Assembly: GCA_003024985.2 (NCBI GenBank)
Contig: PXIH01S0005306.1
Strand: one strand, 5' to 3'
Length of the DNA stretch: 10,316 nt
Source: Euperipatoides rowelli
Lineage: Eukaryota; Onychophora; Udeonychophora; Euonychophora; Peripatopsidae
Shown: one piece after another, positions 1 through 7,607 of the stretch
How the letters are laid out: every line of letters begins with the position of its first letter
Numbering within the stretch: the stretch's first letter is position 1
The notes under the pieces: generated by a model
The model's database searches: none
Seen by the model: the letters and a program-made list of their open reading frames with translations, nothing else
What the model was told of the DNA's origin: nothing
Translations under genes and position numbers: made by a program

Positions 1-367
1 AAAATGTCCTGATGGCACACATACGCTCCAAAAGTGTAAATATTTAACAAAATAAGACAAAATAATGCAAGGGAAAAAGTTATTTTTAGTAACAAAACCA
101 TAGATATAGAACATGCATAATGAATGCTCTTGAAAGAAACTCAATAGTCCTTTCATAGCAAATAATGTATCACAAACAAAAATAATGGCAGCCTCTATTA
201 TGGGAGATTTTTTAGCTTTTAATAATTTTATAGCCTATTACAGCAAGGGATATAACAATAAACAGCACAAAATATTACAATAAAGAATCATTACAAATGG
301 TTCTATATCAAAATGCAAAAGGTTAGCATTTCAAGAACATAATAACCCCTGCCAAAAAAAAAAGATT
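1..367. other. AT-rich stretch, nothing recognised
   Basis: No coding frame, RNA gene or element end could be supported here. The stretch is A-rich with scattered A and T runs, including an A11 run near 353-363. It lies just beyond the stop codon of the minus-strand LINE tail, so its right-hand part may be LINE 3' untranslated sequence, but no clear target-site duplication or tail was found to fix the boundary. The 18-bp word at 131-148 recurs exactly at 6650-6667. Confidence 0.5.
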
Positions 368-500
368 TTATTTTTTAAATAGAAAAACTGAAAAAAATAA
401 TTGATTAATTAATGGCTTCAATATAATTAATGATATAAATTCAGACATTTCAACAAAGGGTGAAATCATCAATATGTTGCATAATTTTGTTGCTCTAGAT
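368..500 (-). pseudogene. LINE ORF2 C-terminal tail, separated by transposon insertion
   Basis: Read on the minus strand, the sequence left of the hAT pair continues the LINE reading frame from 1787 onwards. Across the target site (one copy of ctctagat kept), the frame reads NSPLSRATKLCNIL and then runs open for about 35 more codons to a TAA at 368-370. The NSPL-R--K--N signature followed by a short hydrophobic stretch is what I know from the extreme C-terminus of Jockey/CR1-like ORF2 proteins. The fragment is cut off from the rest of the LINE by about 1.3 kb of DNA transposon. The LINE 3' untranslated region and tail probably lie further left but were not delimited. Confidence is fairly high that this belongs to the LINE, because the frame match falls exactly at the duplicated site. 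Confidence 0.65.
493..500. repeat. hAT target-site duplication, left copy (ctctagat)
   Basis: The 8-bp word ctctagat lies directly before the CAG terminus at 501. It recurs exactly at 1779-1786 and with one change (ctctaaat) at 1185-1192. It fits the known hAT insertion preferences for a central TA and for the TCTAGA core. Confidence 0.85.
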
Positions 501-1184
501 CAGAGGTTCCCAAACTTATTTGGCCTACCGCCCACTTTTCAGCACCCCCCTGTAAATCTACCTCCTGTAAGTGAACATACAGAAAGATTCAGTGATGAAT
601 GAACATTGTTTTATGTATCTCTATTTCAACCTACGTCCTTCAACATAGTAAACAAAGATGTAAATAAGACAACTGAAATTATAAAATTATTTTTTAAAAT
701 AAGCCATAGTAACATTCACGTTACACACAGAAAATTAAGATAATGAAGGAGAATTTAAAATAAATATCACCAATAACTTTAAAAATCATCCTAATGAGAA
801 GGATGAACCTGGTGTATAAGTTTATTCCTATATGATTTTAAATAATTTATTAGGCCACCTTATGTTAAAAATTTCATAAATCAATTAAATATTGAAAAAT
901 AAAAAGGAATAATTAAAGAGTTACACCTGTCGGCGAACTTGACCACTGCTCGTTATATTAACTTGCATTTTGTGTTTATTTTGAACATAAAATAATCACT
1001 AGGAACTCTATGTTATACAGCAGATGAAACATGTACACACGTTTTTCAAAAATTTCTTTTTTCTCTGCCCCCTTATTTTCATTCAACACCCCACCCCCCT
1101 CAATTGCACCTGAGGCTACTAATGCCCCCCTGGATTAATTCAGTGCACCCTAGAGAACGTTTTTGCCCACTTTGGGAAACTATG
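501..1184. mobile_element. Non-autonomous hAT-like transposon A (684 bp)
   Basis: The left end reads cagaggttcccaaactt and the reverse complement of the right end reads catagtttcccaaagtg, matching at 13 of 17 positions. The TTCCCAAA core just inside a CAG-like terminus is typical of animal hAT elements. The element is flanked by 8-bp target duplications (493-500 ctctagat, 1185-1192 ctctaaat, 7 of 8). Subterminal C-rich blocks near 541-553 and 1087-1132 are also common near hAT ends. The interior is AT-rich with no transposase-like frame, so mobilisation would have needed a transposase in trans. It sits inside the C-terminal coding end of the minus-strand LINE. A minus-strand open frame crossing its right end is not a gene. 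Confidence 0.85.
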
Positions 1185-1192
1185 CTCTAAAT
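1185..1192. repeat. Shared target-site duplication between two hAT elements (ctctaaat)
   Basis: This 8-bp copy is at once the right flank of element A and the left flank of element B. It differs from the two outer copies by a single G-to-A change, consistent with later mutation. Confidence 0.8.
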
Positions 1193-1778
1193 TAGCCATA
1201 CTCAACCTTTTTTCCCTCCCGGGCCATATAAATTTGTTTGCAACATCAAGCGGGCCGTAACTTGATATAACAACGGTCAGCAACCAGTTGGTGTCACATG
1301 AAAAAAGCTCTTCTAAAAAAATGCCTATAAATAAAATAGTCTGTGCAAATGCGGAATTATGAACTTTGCATGCCCATATACTGTACACTCTACTTTAAAA
1401 GTTCAATAATTATTTAAAAAAAAAAAAAAAAATGAAACACACCAGACTAGAAATTAATTTAAACAGTCTAAAATTATTATTTTGCTACCGGTATTTGAAT
1501 TCTAAATAATTTAAATTTACCTTATAGCACAAAAATCAACTGTATTTTAAAAACTGATCACGGAGGGGAAGTGTTTTATCATCCTAGTATTACCCATGTG
1601 AGCGTTACCGCGTTACTTTGTGAGAACCTAAGTGTCGTCCGTGTCTGCTTAACCGTCATTCAATTGTTGCCGCTAATTTCAAGATTTTAAAAATTTAAAT
1701 TCATGACTGCTTTTTTCAGGTCGCATGTAAAAGCTGGTGGACAACATGTGGTCCACGGGCTGCAGTTGACTATGGATG
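1193..1778. mobile_element. Non-autonomous hAT-like transposon B (586 bp)
   Basis: The left end reads tagccatactcaacctttt, close to the CAG....CTCAACCTTTTT terminus seen in many animal hAT elements, with the first C apparently mutated to T. The reverse complement of the right end reads catccatagtcaactgcag. The first 15 positions match at 11. Both ends carry GGGCC/GGGCTGC blocks just inside. It is flanked by ctctaaat (1185-1192) and ctctagat (1779-1786). The interior holds an A17 run (1416-1432) and a short hairpin near the right end (GTGGAC 1737-1742 with GTCCAC 1751-1756). No transposase frame is visible. Its terminal sequence differs from element A, so it is a second family and not a duplicate. 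Confidence 0.8.
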
Positions 1779-1786
1779 CTCTAGAT
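1779..1786. repeat. hAT target-site duplication, right copy (ctctagat)
   Basis: This copy is identical to the one at 493-500. Together with the middle copy at 1185-1192 it marks the insertion site of two transposons. LINE sequence resumes directly to its right. Confidence 0.85.
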
Positions 1787-2770
1787 AAAGGACTATTTTA
1801 TGTAATACTTAGCTGATGAGAATTGTATCTCAAAAATGTTTTATTTCCTGGTCGCTAAATTAGGAACCTTCAATGGTTGCCAGAAGTTCAGCACAATCAA
1901 GGTTAGAATGTAAAATTTTAAAAAGAAACATTTATTCCAGGATTAGTCTTCAATGAGATAAAACTCTAATATTAAAAATTTGATAGAGATTAACTTATGT
2001 AATGATAGTTTAGTTTTAACGTAAAAATTTTAAAATTTTAAATTGAATTCATTCTAATTTATCAGTGTGAAATTTAAGCAGCCATTCTAAATTTTTGAAG
2101 ATACTTCAAGTTTTGAATGAACAATCATATTGTATAAGATCAAATAAGGTTTGATAGATCTGCTATTGAATCCAACACCTTTCAAAAAAAAACTATCGGC
2201 ATTTTAATTAATAGTCTTGTCAATATGATTATTGAAAGTAAAACCATCATCATATAAAATACCTAAGTCTCTAATCCCAGTCGATCGCTGAAGTTCTTGA
2301 TCAGAAATAAAATATTCAAATTTGATGGGAGACTTTTCTTAGAAAAGGTCCTGGACTGGCATTTATTTATATTCAAACTCAATACCCATATATTACACCA
2401 CTTTACCAAGAGGCCAACATATTTTTACAGATCAATATAATCTTCATAACTAATAATTATTTTATAGATGTTTAAATCATCTGCAAACAACAAACAATCA
2501 TAACCCAAATATTCTGGCAGGCTGTCTATGAATCGGACAAAAAGAAGTGATCAAAGGATAGATCCTTGAATAGCATCTGAGTGACTAACAAAGCAATCAG
2601 ATCTACCATTATTGACAACTACCATGGATTTTATGATTCCTGAGACAGCATTCAAACCATTTCAATAATTTCCATGAGATGCCCACTGTGAAAGGCAATA
2701 TAGCAGCAATATATGGTTCATCGAATCAAAAGCTTTATTGAAGTCCACAAAAACATCTAATGAGCACAAT
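1787..2770 (-). pseudogene. Decayed non-LTR retrotransposon reverse transcriptase (Jockey/CR1-like LINE)
   Basis: The minus strand encodes a 5'-truncated, broken ORF2. In order along that strand: VFVDFNKAFDS (2721-2757), which holds the first catalytic Asp; LKWFECCL in a shifted frame near 2670; IQGSIL then LLF near 2540-2570, separated by an in-frame TGA (plus-strand 2551-2553); LLFADDLNIY near 2464-2497 with the catalytic ADD at 2476-2484; a KWCNIW...LNINKC block near 2370; DLGILYDDGFTFNNHID near 2219-2272; LYNMIVHSKLEV near 2110-2140; and a FLFKIL--NLDCAELL block near 1875-1930. These are standard non-LTR RT and post-RT motifs. Stops and at least two frameshifts show it is inactive. No endonuclease domain is recognisable, and similarity fades beyond about 2770, so the copy is probably 5'-truncated. 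The C-terminal end lies at 368-500, displaced by two hAT insertions. The clade assignment is tentative. Confidence 0.88.
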
Positions 2771-4080
2771 AAACAAGGTGATATAGTAAATATGTAATAT
2801 GTCATTTATCAATCGCTATTATATAAGAAAATTAATCTTGTAAATGAATTTTCTATTTAATAAAAAAAAACATAAATAAATATTTATTAATTTTAAAAGA
2901 TGAAACGTTAACAAAAGTATTTTTTTTTCATGGATGATCAAGCAGTTCAAGCTACATTAAAAAAATGCCAAACTCTAAAAGTCATAACTGTGTGAAATAA
3001 GAAGAGAAATTTGATTGGCTATAGTTTAGAACTTTAGAGCAATTTGATTGATTGCAGCCAATCCCGACAGAAAACTATAAACAAATTTATACAGACATCT
3101 CCATTTGCTAGACTTATCAAAATGGAATGATGAGCCTTGATATACATTACTCAGGCTATCCTATTGTCTATTAAAATATTTTGACAGTCAAGCCAATGCT
3201 CATAAAAGCATAATTAGAATGTATTTGGAACTTCAGAGTGAAAATACTACACTATTTTAGTCGGGACATGTCAATTTCTATTTTCATTAAAGTAAAATAA
3301 TGATACAACAACTTTAAATTTCAGAAAATCTAATCTATGTGAAATTAAAAAAATTCCCTTGATTTGATCCGACTGTCTGAATGTTTTAATCACATATCAA
3401 ACCTTGTTAAAGTCTTTGGACTGTTTACTAATATTTGCTTGAGAATCACAGATAAATTCCAAGAGTTTATGTCTCAGAAAAACATAGGCCATGATGATTA
3501 TTGAATTACAAGCTAAACCAATTTTAATAAAATGTTTAGGCTACTGAATATAAGACAAACAGAATTGACAAAAATGCTTATTTGAGATGCAAAATAGCCA
3601 GAAACAAATCTATTGCTGTTGTTATTGGAGCCCAAATTGCACCTGAAAAAAAAACCCAATAAAATCAGAATTCATATGATTACAAAAAAATATACAAAGT
3701 TTATCCTCACAAAATTCACTCTATTGCACTTGAAAATAAAGTATATCCAAATAACTTATATTTTGCCATTTTTATGGATCCACAGCCTGTGATAAAAAAA
3801 TAGAGCATCAAATAACTGACCCTAATACACATTACAACAGCCAAGAAGAGATTTCTCAGATAATTGTTGACTCAAAGACTGTATTCCAAATTTCTTCTTT
3901 TATTTGTACACATATCATGCCCTAAGTTTATACTTTTGGAGCATAGACTACTTCCTAAATTAGAAATTTTTAAGTCATTTCTTATTAGGTTAATCTCGTA
4001 AAAACGATATAGTATAACGTAGAAAACTCACTATTACTGTAGTTAGGTTATTAAGAGGACTTGGATAGCTTCGGATTGTT
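2771..4080. other. AT-rich stretch, no supported gene
   Basis: No extended reading frame, RNA gene or transposon terminus was recognised. Similarity to the LINE RT is lost around 2770, and whether any further LINE sequence lies just to the right cannot be told. An 8-bp inverted repeat (GATTGGCT at 3013-3020, AGCCAATC at 3056-3063) is the only notable secondary structure and is weak. TAGGCC occurs once, at 3485-3490. Confidence 0.5.
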
Positions 4081-4832
4081 TTATTTTCTTGTACATTAAT
4101 TTTATTTATTTATTTTTGCATCAAAATTAGTTTAGAATCAAGAAAATAACAAGTTTTTATGATCGAATGATATACTGTATGATGATTAATTACCCAGATG
4201 GTGCTTCATTTCTTGCCAAGGTTTTGAAATTTCAAGTTTATAAATTTTGCCTCATATAATTAAATTGTCATGTGCTTTTTGGTGATAATGAAAGGCAAAA
4301 ATAAGTTGGTCAGGGTTATAAAAAGTTAATGGTAAAATTTCATTTTATAACAATTATTATCGAAAATACATAAGATAAAAATTTATATAGGCTAATGTAA
4401 TAACAAGTAAAAAAAAATATAATGTATTAAAAGAACTTGAGGATTTTTATATTACAATTTTTGTATTAATTTTGTATTATTGAGATTTTTTTTAATAAAT
4501 TTTTAAAAAATTACCATCTTTGAATTTTTAAAACTATCTTATAAACATGATGTCATTGTTGACAGCAAGTTACATGATAAGATCCATGTTTCATAAAGTC
4601 TGTTGACAAAGTCTTGGATAGTGATTGATCAATAAATTCGGCCAGAAATTTCAGTTTTCATACACAATTTTTCTATATTAATATTATGTTATTATCAACT
4701 TTTGGTTATAGATAAATTTTATTTTATTTTCTGTTTTCTTTAGATATACTGTACTACCCAATGACAAAATAGAGAGAAGCAAGTTTCCATGAAAGAAGCA
4801 AAACTATGTTAAAACTTGTCAGTATTTTGTAA

Positions 4833-4835
<3 letters not shown>
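4081..4835. other. AT-rich stretch with a small TTTA-rich patch
   Basis: A short TTTA repeat at about 4101-4117 follows a T-rich run (4078-4090). Such a pattern can be a LINE or SINE 3' tail, but no coding or promoter sequence upstream could be tied to it. The rest is plain AT-rich DNA with homopolymer A and T runs near 4411-4418 and 4486-4510. Confidence 0.4.

Positions 4836-4871
<36 letters not shown>
4836..4871. repeat. (AT)18 dinucleotide microsatellite
   Basis: The sequence is an uninterrupted run of 36 bp of alternating A and T. It is flanked by an A-run on the left and TTTTGTGATA on the right. The perfect run suggests it is young or actively varying in length. Confidence 0.97.
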
Positions 4872-4875
<4 letters not shown>

Positions 4876-5099
4876 TGATACCAAAGTGTTTAAATTATTT
4901 ATCATCCATGTGTAATGACAAAAATAAAATAAAGTTATTATTATTCAATAAAACTATATTTTTCCCCATCCATATTTATCTGATAAAAAGAATAAAATAA
5001 TTCAAGTAATTCCCTGAAGAGGTCGCCACAGGAAAATGAATAAATTTTTCATTTTGTAGTAGCAAAAACCACCAACAACAAAAAAATTCAATAAATTTT
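4872..5099. other. AT-rich spacer with clustered AATAAA words
   Basis: Several AATAAA or AATAAAA words occur between 4922 and 4953 and again near 5090. They could be polyadenylation signals on the plus strand, but no upstream coding sequence supports a transcript end, and such words are frequent by chance at this base composition. Confidence 0.3.
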
Positions 5100-5143
5100 A
5101 TAAAAATAATTAAATATAATAAATAACATTACATGGGAAATTG
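5100..5143 (+). repeat. 44-bp direct repeat, copy 1 (ends at assembly gap)
   Basis: Positions 5100-5143 are identical over 44 bp to 5177-5220 (offset 77 bp). This copy stops exactly where two undetermined bases begin. The sequences before the two copies are similar but not the same (TTTTATAAAA against TTTTAAATAAAA). Either a tandem duplication or a collapsed or mis-joined contig end would give this picture. Confidence 0.95.
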
Positions 5144-5145
5144 NN
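5144..5145. other. Undetermined bases (NN), possible assembly join
   Basis: Two N characters sit directly after the first copy of the 44-bp repeat. A short fixed N run at the end of a repeat is typical of a scaffolding join or unresolved consensus. Confidence 0.9.
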
Positions 5146-5176
5146 GGTATTTTAAAATATTGGTTGCATCTTTTAA

Positions 5177-5220
5177 ATAAAAATAATTAAATATAATAAA
5201 TAACATTACATGGGAAATTG
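5177..5220 (+). repeat. 44-bp direct repeat, copy 2
   Basis: This is an exact copy of 5100-5143. It continues into unique sequence (cattaaaaaaactg), whereas the first copy runs into the gap. If the repeat is an artefact, the true sequence would contain only one copy and be about 77 bp shorter. Confidence 0.95.
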
Positions 5221-5776
5221 CATTAAAAAAACTGTTGTTTTTCTCTTCTATTAAGAAATTTTATAAATTTGAATTATTGCAATAGGTAGGTAGGCTAGGT
5301 GTCATTTGCCAATGTATAATTATTTTTAGAAATAAAGCTACTTAAAAGAAAATATAAAATAAATTGTATACAATCATATTTTTATAAAAGTCAATAAATA
5401 AATAAATTAATAATAATAATAATAAAGAATTTCTCATAAAATATAAACCATCTTTAATGTTGTTATAAGTATAACATACAACACACTACTGTAACTTGTG
5501 CTAAGAACATTATCAGGAGGTGTTATATCAACCTGGAGTGCAAGAATAAATGGACAAGGATCTGAGAAGATATGAATCACTGAATATTTGTAAGGACTCA
5601 TGATATTTTAACAATATACCATTAATAAAGTGAGTTATAAAAATAGTGAGGTAAGGAGAAGACTGTGTCTGCATTTAGCTCTTGCTAATATTGATAAATG
5701 AAAAACACTATCAAAACCCGATATTTCATTTGAACATACCATCTAGCAAGCTCATTACAATACCTCAATACTAGCG
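5221..5776. other. AT-rich stretch with a small ATT-rich microsatellite
   Basis: An AATA/AAT-type microsatellite occupies about 5393-5425. A minus-strand open frame of 55 codons at 5434-5601 has a protein-like composition (for example SDPCPFILALQVDITPPDN), but frames of this length are expected by chance here and no convincing exon boundary pair was found, so it is not called a gene. A minor GTAG run lies near 5284-5294. Confidence 0.4.
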
Positions 5777-5990
5777 TTTAAGCCCCTCCCATGGGCATCA
5801 AACATTTTTTTGTTGTTTAAACCCGTAATGGGGCTTAGTGTTTCTCTTCTTGTTACCCTAGATCTTTTAAGCCCGTTACATGGGCAATGGGCATCCCTAG
5901 ACCTTTTAAGCCCGTTACATGGGCATCAAACCTTTTTTTTGTAAATACATTTAAAGTTTAGAATAAGCCCGTTAGATGGCGCTGTAACTG
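5777..5990 (+). repeat. Cluster of GCCCGTTACATGGGC-type short tandem repeats
   Basis: Five degenerate units share the core TTTAAGCCCgttacatGGGC. Units start near 5777, 5816, 5864, 5903 and 5963. The best pair, 5856-5886 and 5895-5925, is 31 bp long with one mismatch and a 39-bp period. Unit 1 has CTCCC inside the core, unit 2 is a divergent AAACCCGTAATGGGGC form, and unit 5 reads AAGCCCGTTAGATGGCGC. Each core has a GCCC/GGGC mini-palindrome, and units 1 and 4 end in T-runs (5805-5811 and 5933-5940). The repeat family is not known to me. It could be a decayed satellite or the internal repeat of a transposon. Confidence 0.8.
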
Positions 5991-6154
5991 GCTTCGGAAA
6001 TTTAAACGAATTAGTATATAAGATGAAGTCCGAGCTGGCACATAAAGGAAAACTTACAACCTTCTCTAAAGCTTGAAAATATTTTTTTTTCACAACAGTA
6101 TGTCTTTATGAGTGTCTATGGAGCCATGAACCTGAGACCCTCATTATTATCAAT

Positions 6155-6162
6155 CCCTCACC
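6155..6162. repeat. Target-site duplication of hAT MITE, left (ccctcacc)
   Basis: The 8-bp word is identical to 6316-6323 and directly abuts the CAG terminus at 6163. Confidence 0.88.
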
Positions 6163-6315
6163 CAGGGTCAGATTTATATTGGTGAGGGCATTGTAAAAAT
6201 TTTGATATATTTTTTTGCCCTGGGCTATATAAAGTTTGGAGGCTGAACCCCCCCCTCCCCCCACATTGAGGCCCTGGGCTACAGCCCACCAAGCCCATAT
6301 ATAAATCTGGCACTG
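6163..6315. mobile_element. 153-bp hAT-type MITE with perfect 8-bp target duplication
   Basis: The left terminus reads cagggtcagatttatat and the reverse complement of the right terminus reads cagtgccagatttatat, agreeing at 15 of 17 positions. The flanking octamers ccctcacc at 6155-6162 and 6316-6323 are identical. Both the CAG start and the 8-bp duplication are hallmarks of the hAT superfamily. The interior holds GCCCTGGGCTA twice (near 6217 and 6272) and a C9-T-C6 tract (6248-6262). It is too short to encode anything and must have been moved in trans. The intact target duplication suggests a younger insertion than elements A and B. Confidence 0.9.
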
Positions 6316-6323
6316 CCCTCACC
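6316..6323. repeat. Target-site duplication of hAT MITE, right (ccctcacc)
   Basis: This is an exact match to 6155-6162, directly after the terminus at 6315. Confidence 0.88.
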
Positions 6324-7070
6324 TGAAATCAATAGGCCTATCTTAACCACAACTTATTTTTCATAACTTTTTTAATAGGCCATATTGCAAAAATTATTGT
6401 ATTAGTTTCTTTTTTTAAATGATATTTTTTAAAAAATATATTACTGTTATTATATTAAAAAAAAGATGCAAGAACAGAATACATTTTGGTCAACAGATTA
6501 CCAAATCTTCAATTATTACATTGCTTCTAATGAAATCAGATTATCAGACTCTAGTGACTGAGTGCTAGTGTTCCCTTCCCCTAGGCTTCCCAACACTAAG
6601 ATTGGTACAGTATGTATTTTGTTAAATGACACAGCTAACACACATTAAGTGAAAGAAACTCAATAGTAATAAGTCTGTTATTATTTATATTTTATGGCAC
6701 AATTATTTTTCTTAAAAGATTACAAACTGCAAATAAGAACAAGTTGTCAATCCAGTTTATTTACTAAACTTGTGATTTATATCTTTATACATAATGTTCA
6801 TCAAGTATTTTCTCTCTAAATATGTAAAATCATTACATAGCTTTATATAACTCACAAAGCCTGGCACTGATGATGGCAAAAGTTAGAAACTAAGTCATTT
6901 GTCAGAACAAAAAAATATATGCATCTAGGCCAGAGGTGTTATTAATGTCAATGACGATCAATTGTCGACCGCATAATGCTTTTGGGTAGACAGCCAATAA
7001 TATACAATATATTTTCTTCTAAGTCCCAATTTTCAAAAAAGATTGAAAAATAATTATAATAATTGCAGTA
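6324..7070. other. AT-rich stretch, no supported gene
   Basis: No recognisable gene or element end was found. TAGGCC words occur at 6333, 6376 and 6926. The word CAGAGGTG at 6932 resembles a hAT terminus, but no partner end or target duplication was found. Minus-strand open frames here are short and at chance level. Confidence 0.45.
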
Positions 7071-7143
7071 AAACCTGTCTTGAGAGACCACCCCTTCTTC
7101 CATGAAATAGCAGTTTCTCAAGACAAGTTTTCTTTTGAGAGAC
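7071..7143. repeat. Imperfect inverted repeat around AAACCTGTCTTGAGA
   Basis: The left arm AAACCTGTCTTGAGA (7071-7085) pairs with TCTCAAGACAAGTTT (7116-7130), 14 of 15. In addition TTGAGAGAC is repeated directly (7080-7088 and 7135-7143). Sequences of the form CAGTAAAACCTGTCT..GAC.ACC are common dispersed repeat ends in invertebrate genomes in my experience, so this may be a terminus or short derivative of a DNA transposon. The family is not identified and no target duplication was found. Confidence 0.6.
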
Positions 7144-7251
7144 TGATATTTCAACAGATCGGCAGATCAAGAATGTTCACTTCTTATAATCTTTAATAGT
7201 AAAGTAAGAAAAAGATTGTACACTTCATATCTTTGCCTTCATATATTATCT

Positions 7252-7424
7252 CATAATCATCATTGTCATCACCACTATCATCACCACCGCCACCATCATC
7301 ACCTCCACCACTACCACAGTACCACATCATCACCATCACAATACCATCTTCAGCACCACATCATCACCCCCACTACCATCACCACAACCACAATACCATC
7401 ATCACCTCCACCATCATTATTATT
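7252..7424 (+). repeat. CAT/CAC/ACC triplet microsatellite
   Basis: About 170 bp of almost pure CAT, CAC, ACC and related triplets. It gives a histidine/threonine-rich open frame on the plus strand (7216-7485) that reflects only the repeat. Interspersed variants (CAGTACCAC, CTTCAGCACC) show that it has diverged. Confidence 0.95.
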
Positions 7425-7607
7425 TAAGAATCAGGATTTTTATCAAAGGGGATGTTATTTTGTCTCACTAATGACAGTCAAATAAAACATATAGGAGTCA
7501 TTCTGAAATTAAATGGAAATTTGAGTCACTCATAGATTTAAAGTATTTAATTTCCCCATATATTTTTTATAAATGGGTATATGAATAGAAAATAATGTAT
7601 ATTTTAC
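7425..7607. other. AT-rich spacer
   Basis: This is plain AT-rich sequence between the triplet repeat and the candidate exon. If that exon is real, the part read after its donor site on the minus strand would be intron. Confidence 0.4.

Noticed and set aside
1140-1388. Minus-strand open frame of 82 codons crossing the junction of the two hAT elements
   Set aside because: It spans the right end of element A, the target octamer and the left end of element B, so it is a chance frame over transposon ends.
501-1778. Single hAT element spanning both blocks
   Set aside because: The outermost ends match each other poorly, while each block has its own matching ends and octamers, including a third copy in the middle.
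3013-3063. GATTGGCT/AGCCAATC inverted repeat
   Set aside because: The arms are only 8 bp over a 35-bp loop with no target duplication, so it is too weak to call an element.
5434-5601. Minus-strand open frame of 55 codons with plausible composition
   Set aside because: Many frames of 55 codons are expected by chance at this base composition, and the acceptor-like CTTCTCAG inside it has no convincing matching donor.
6570-6600. Plus-strand CCCTTCCCCTAG resembling a splice acceptor
   Set aside because: The only donor nearby would leave an exon of about 20 bases, with no reading-frame support.
6948-7154. Minus-strand open frame of 68 codons
   Set aside because: It overlaps the inverted repeat at 7071-7143, has no protein-like motif, and its length is within chance expectation for AT-rich DNA.
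7252-7424. CRISPR-like or coding repeat array
   Set aside because: The triplets have no spacer structure and vary as in an ordinary microsatellite.
7216-7485. Plus-strand His/Thr-rich open frame of 89 codons
   Set aside because: It is produced by the CAT/CAC microsatellite, and the frame outside the repeat has no coding character.
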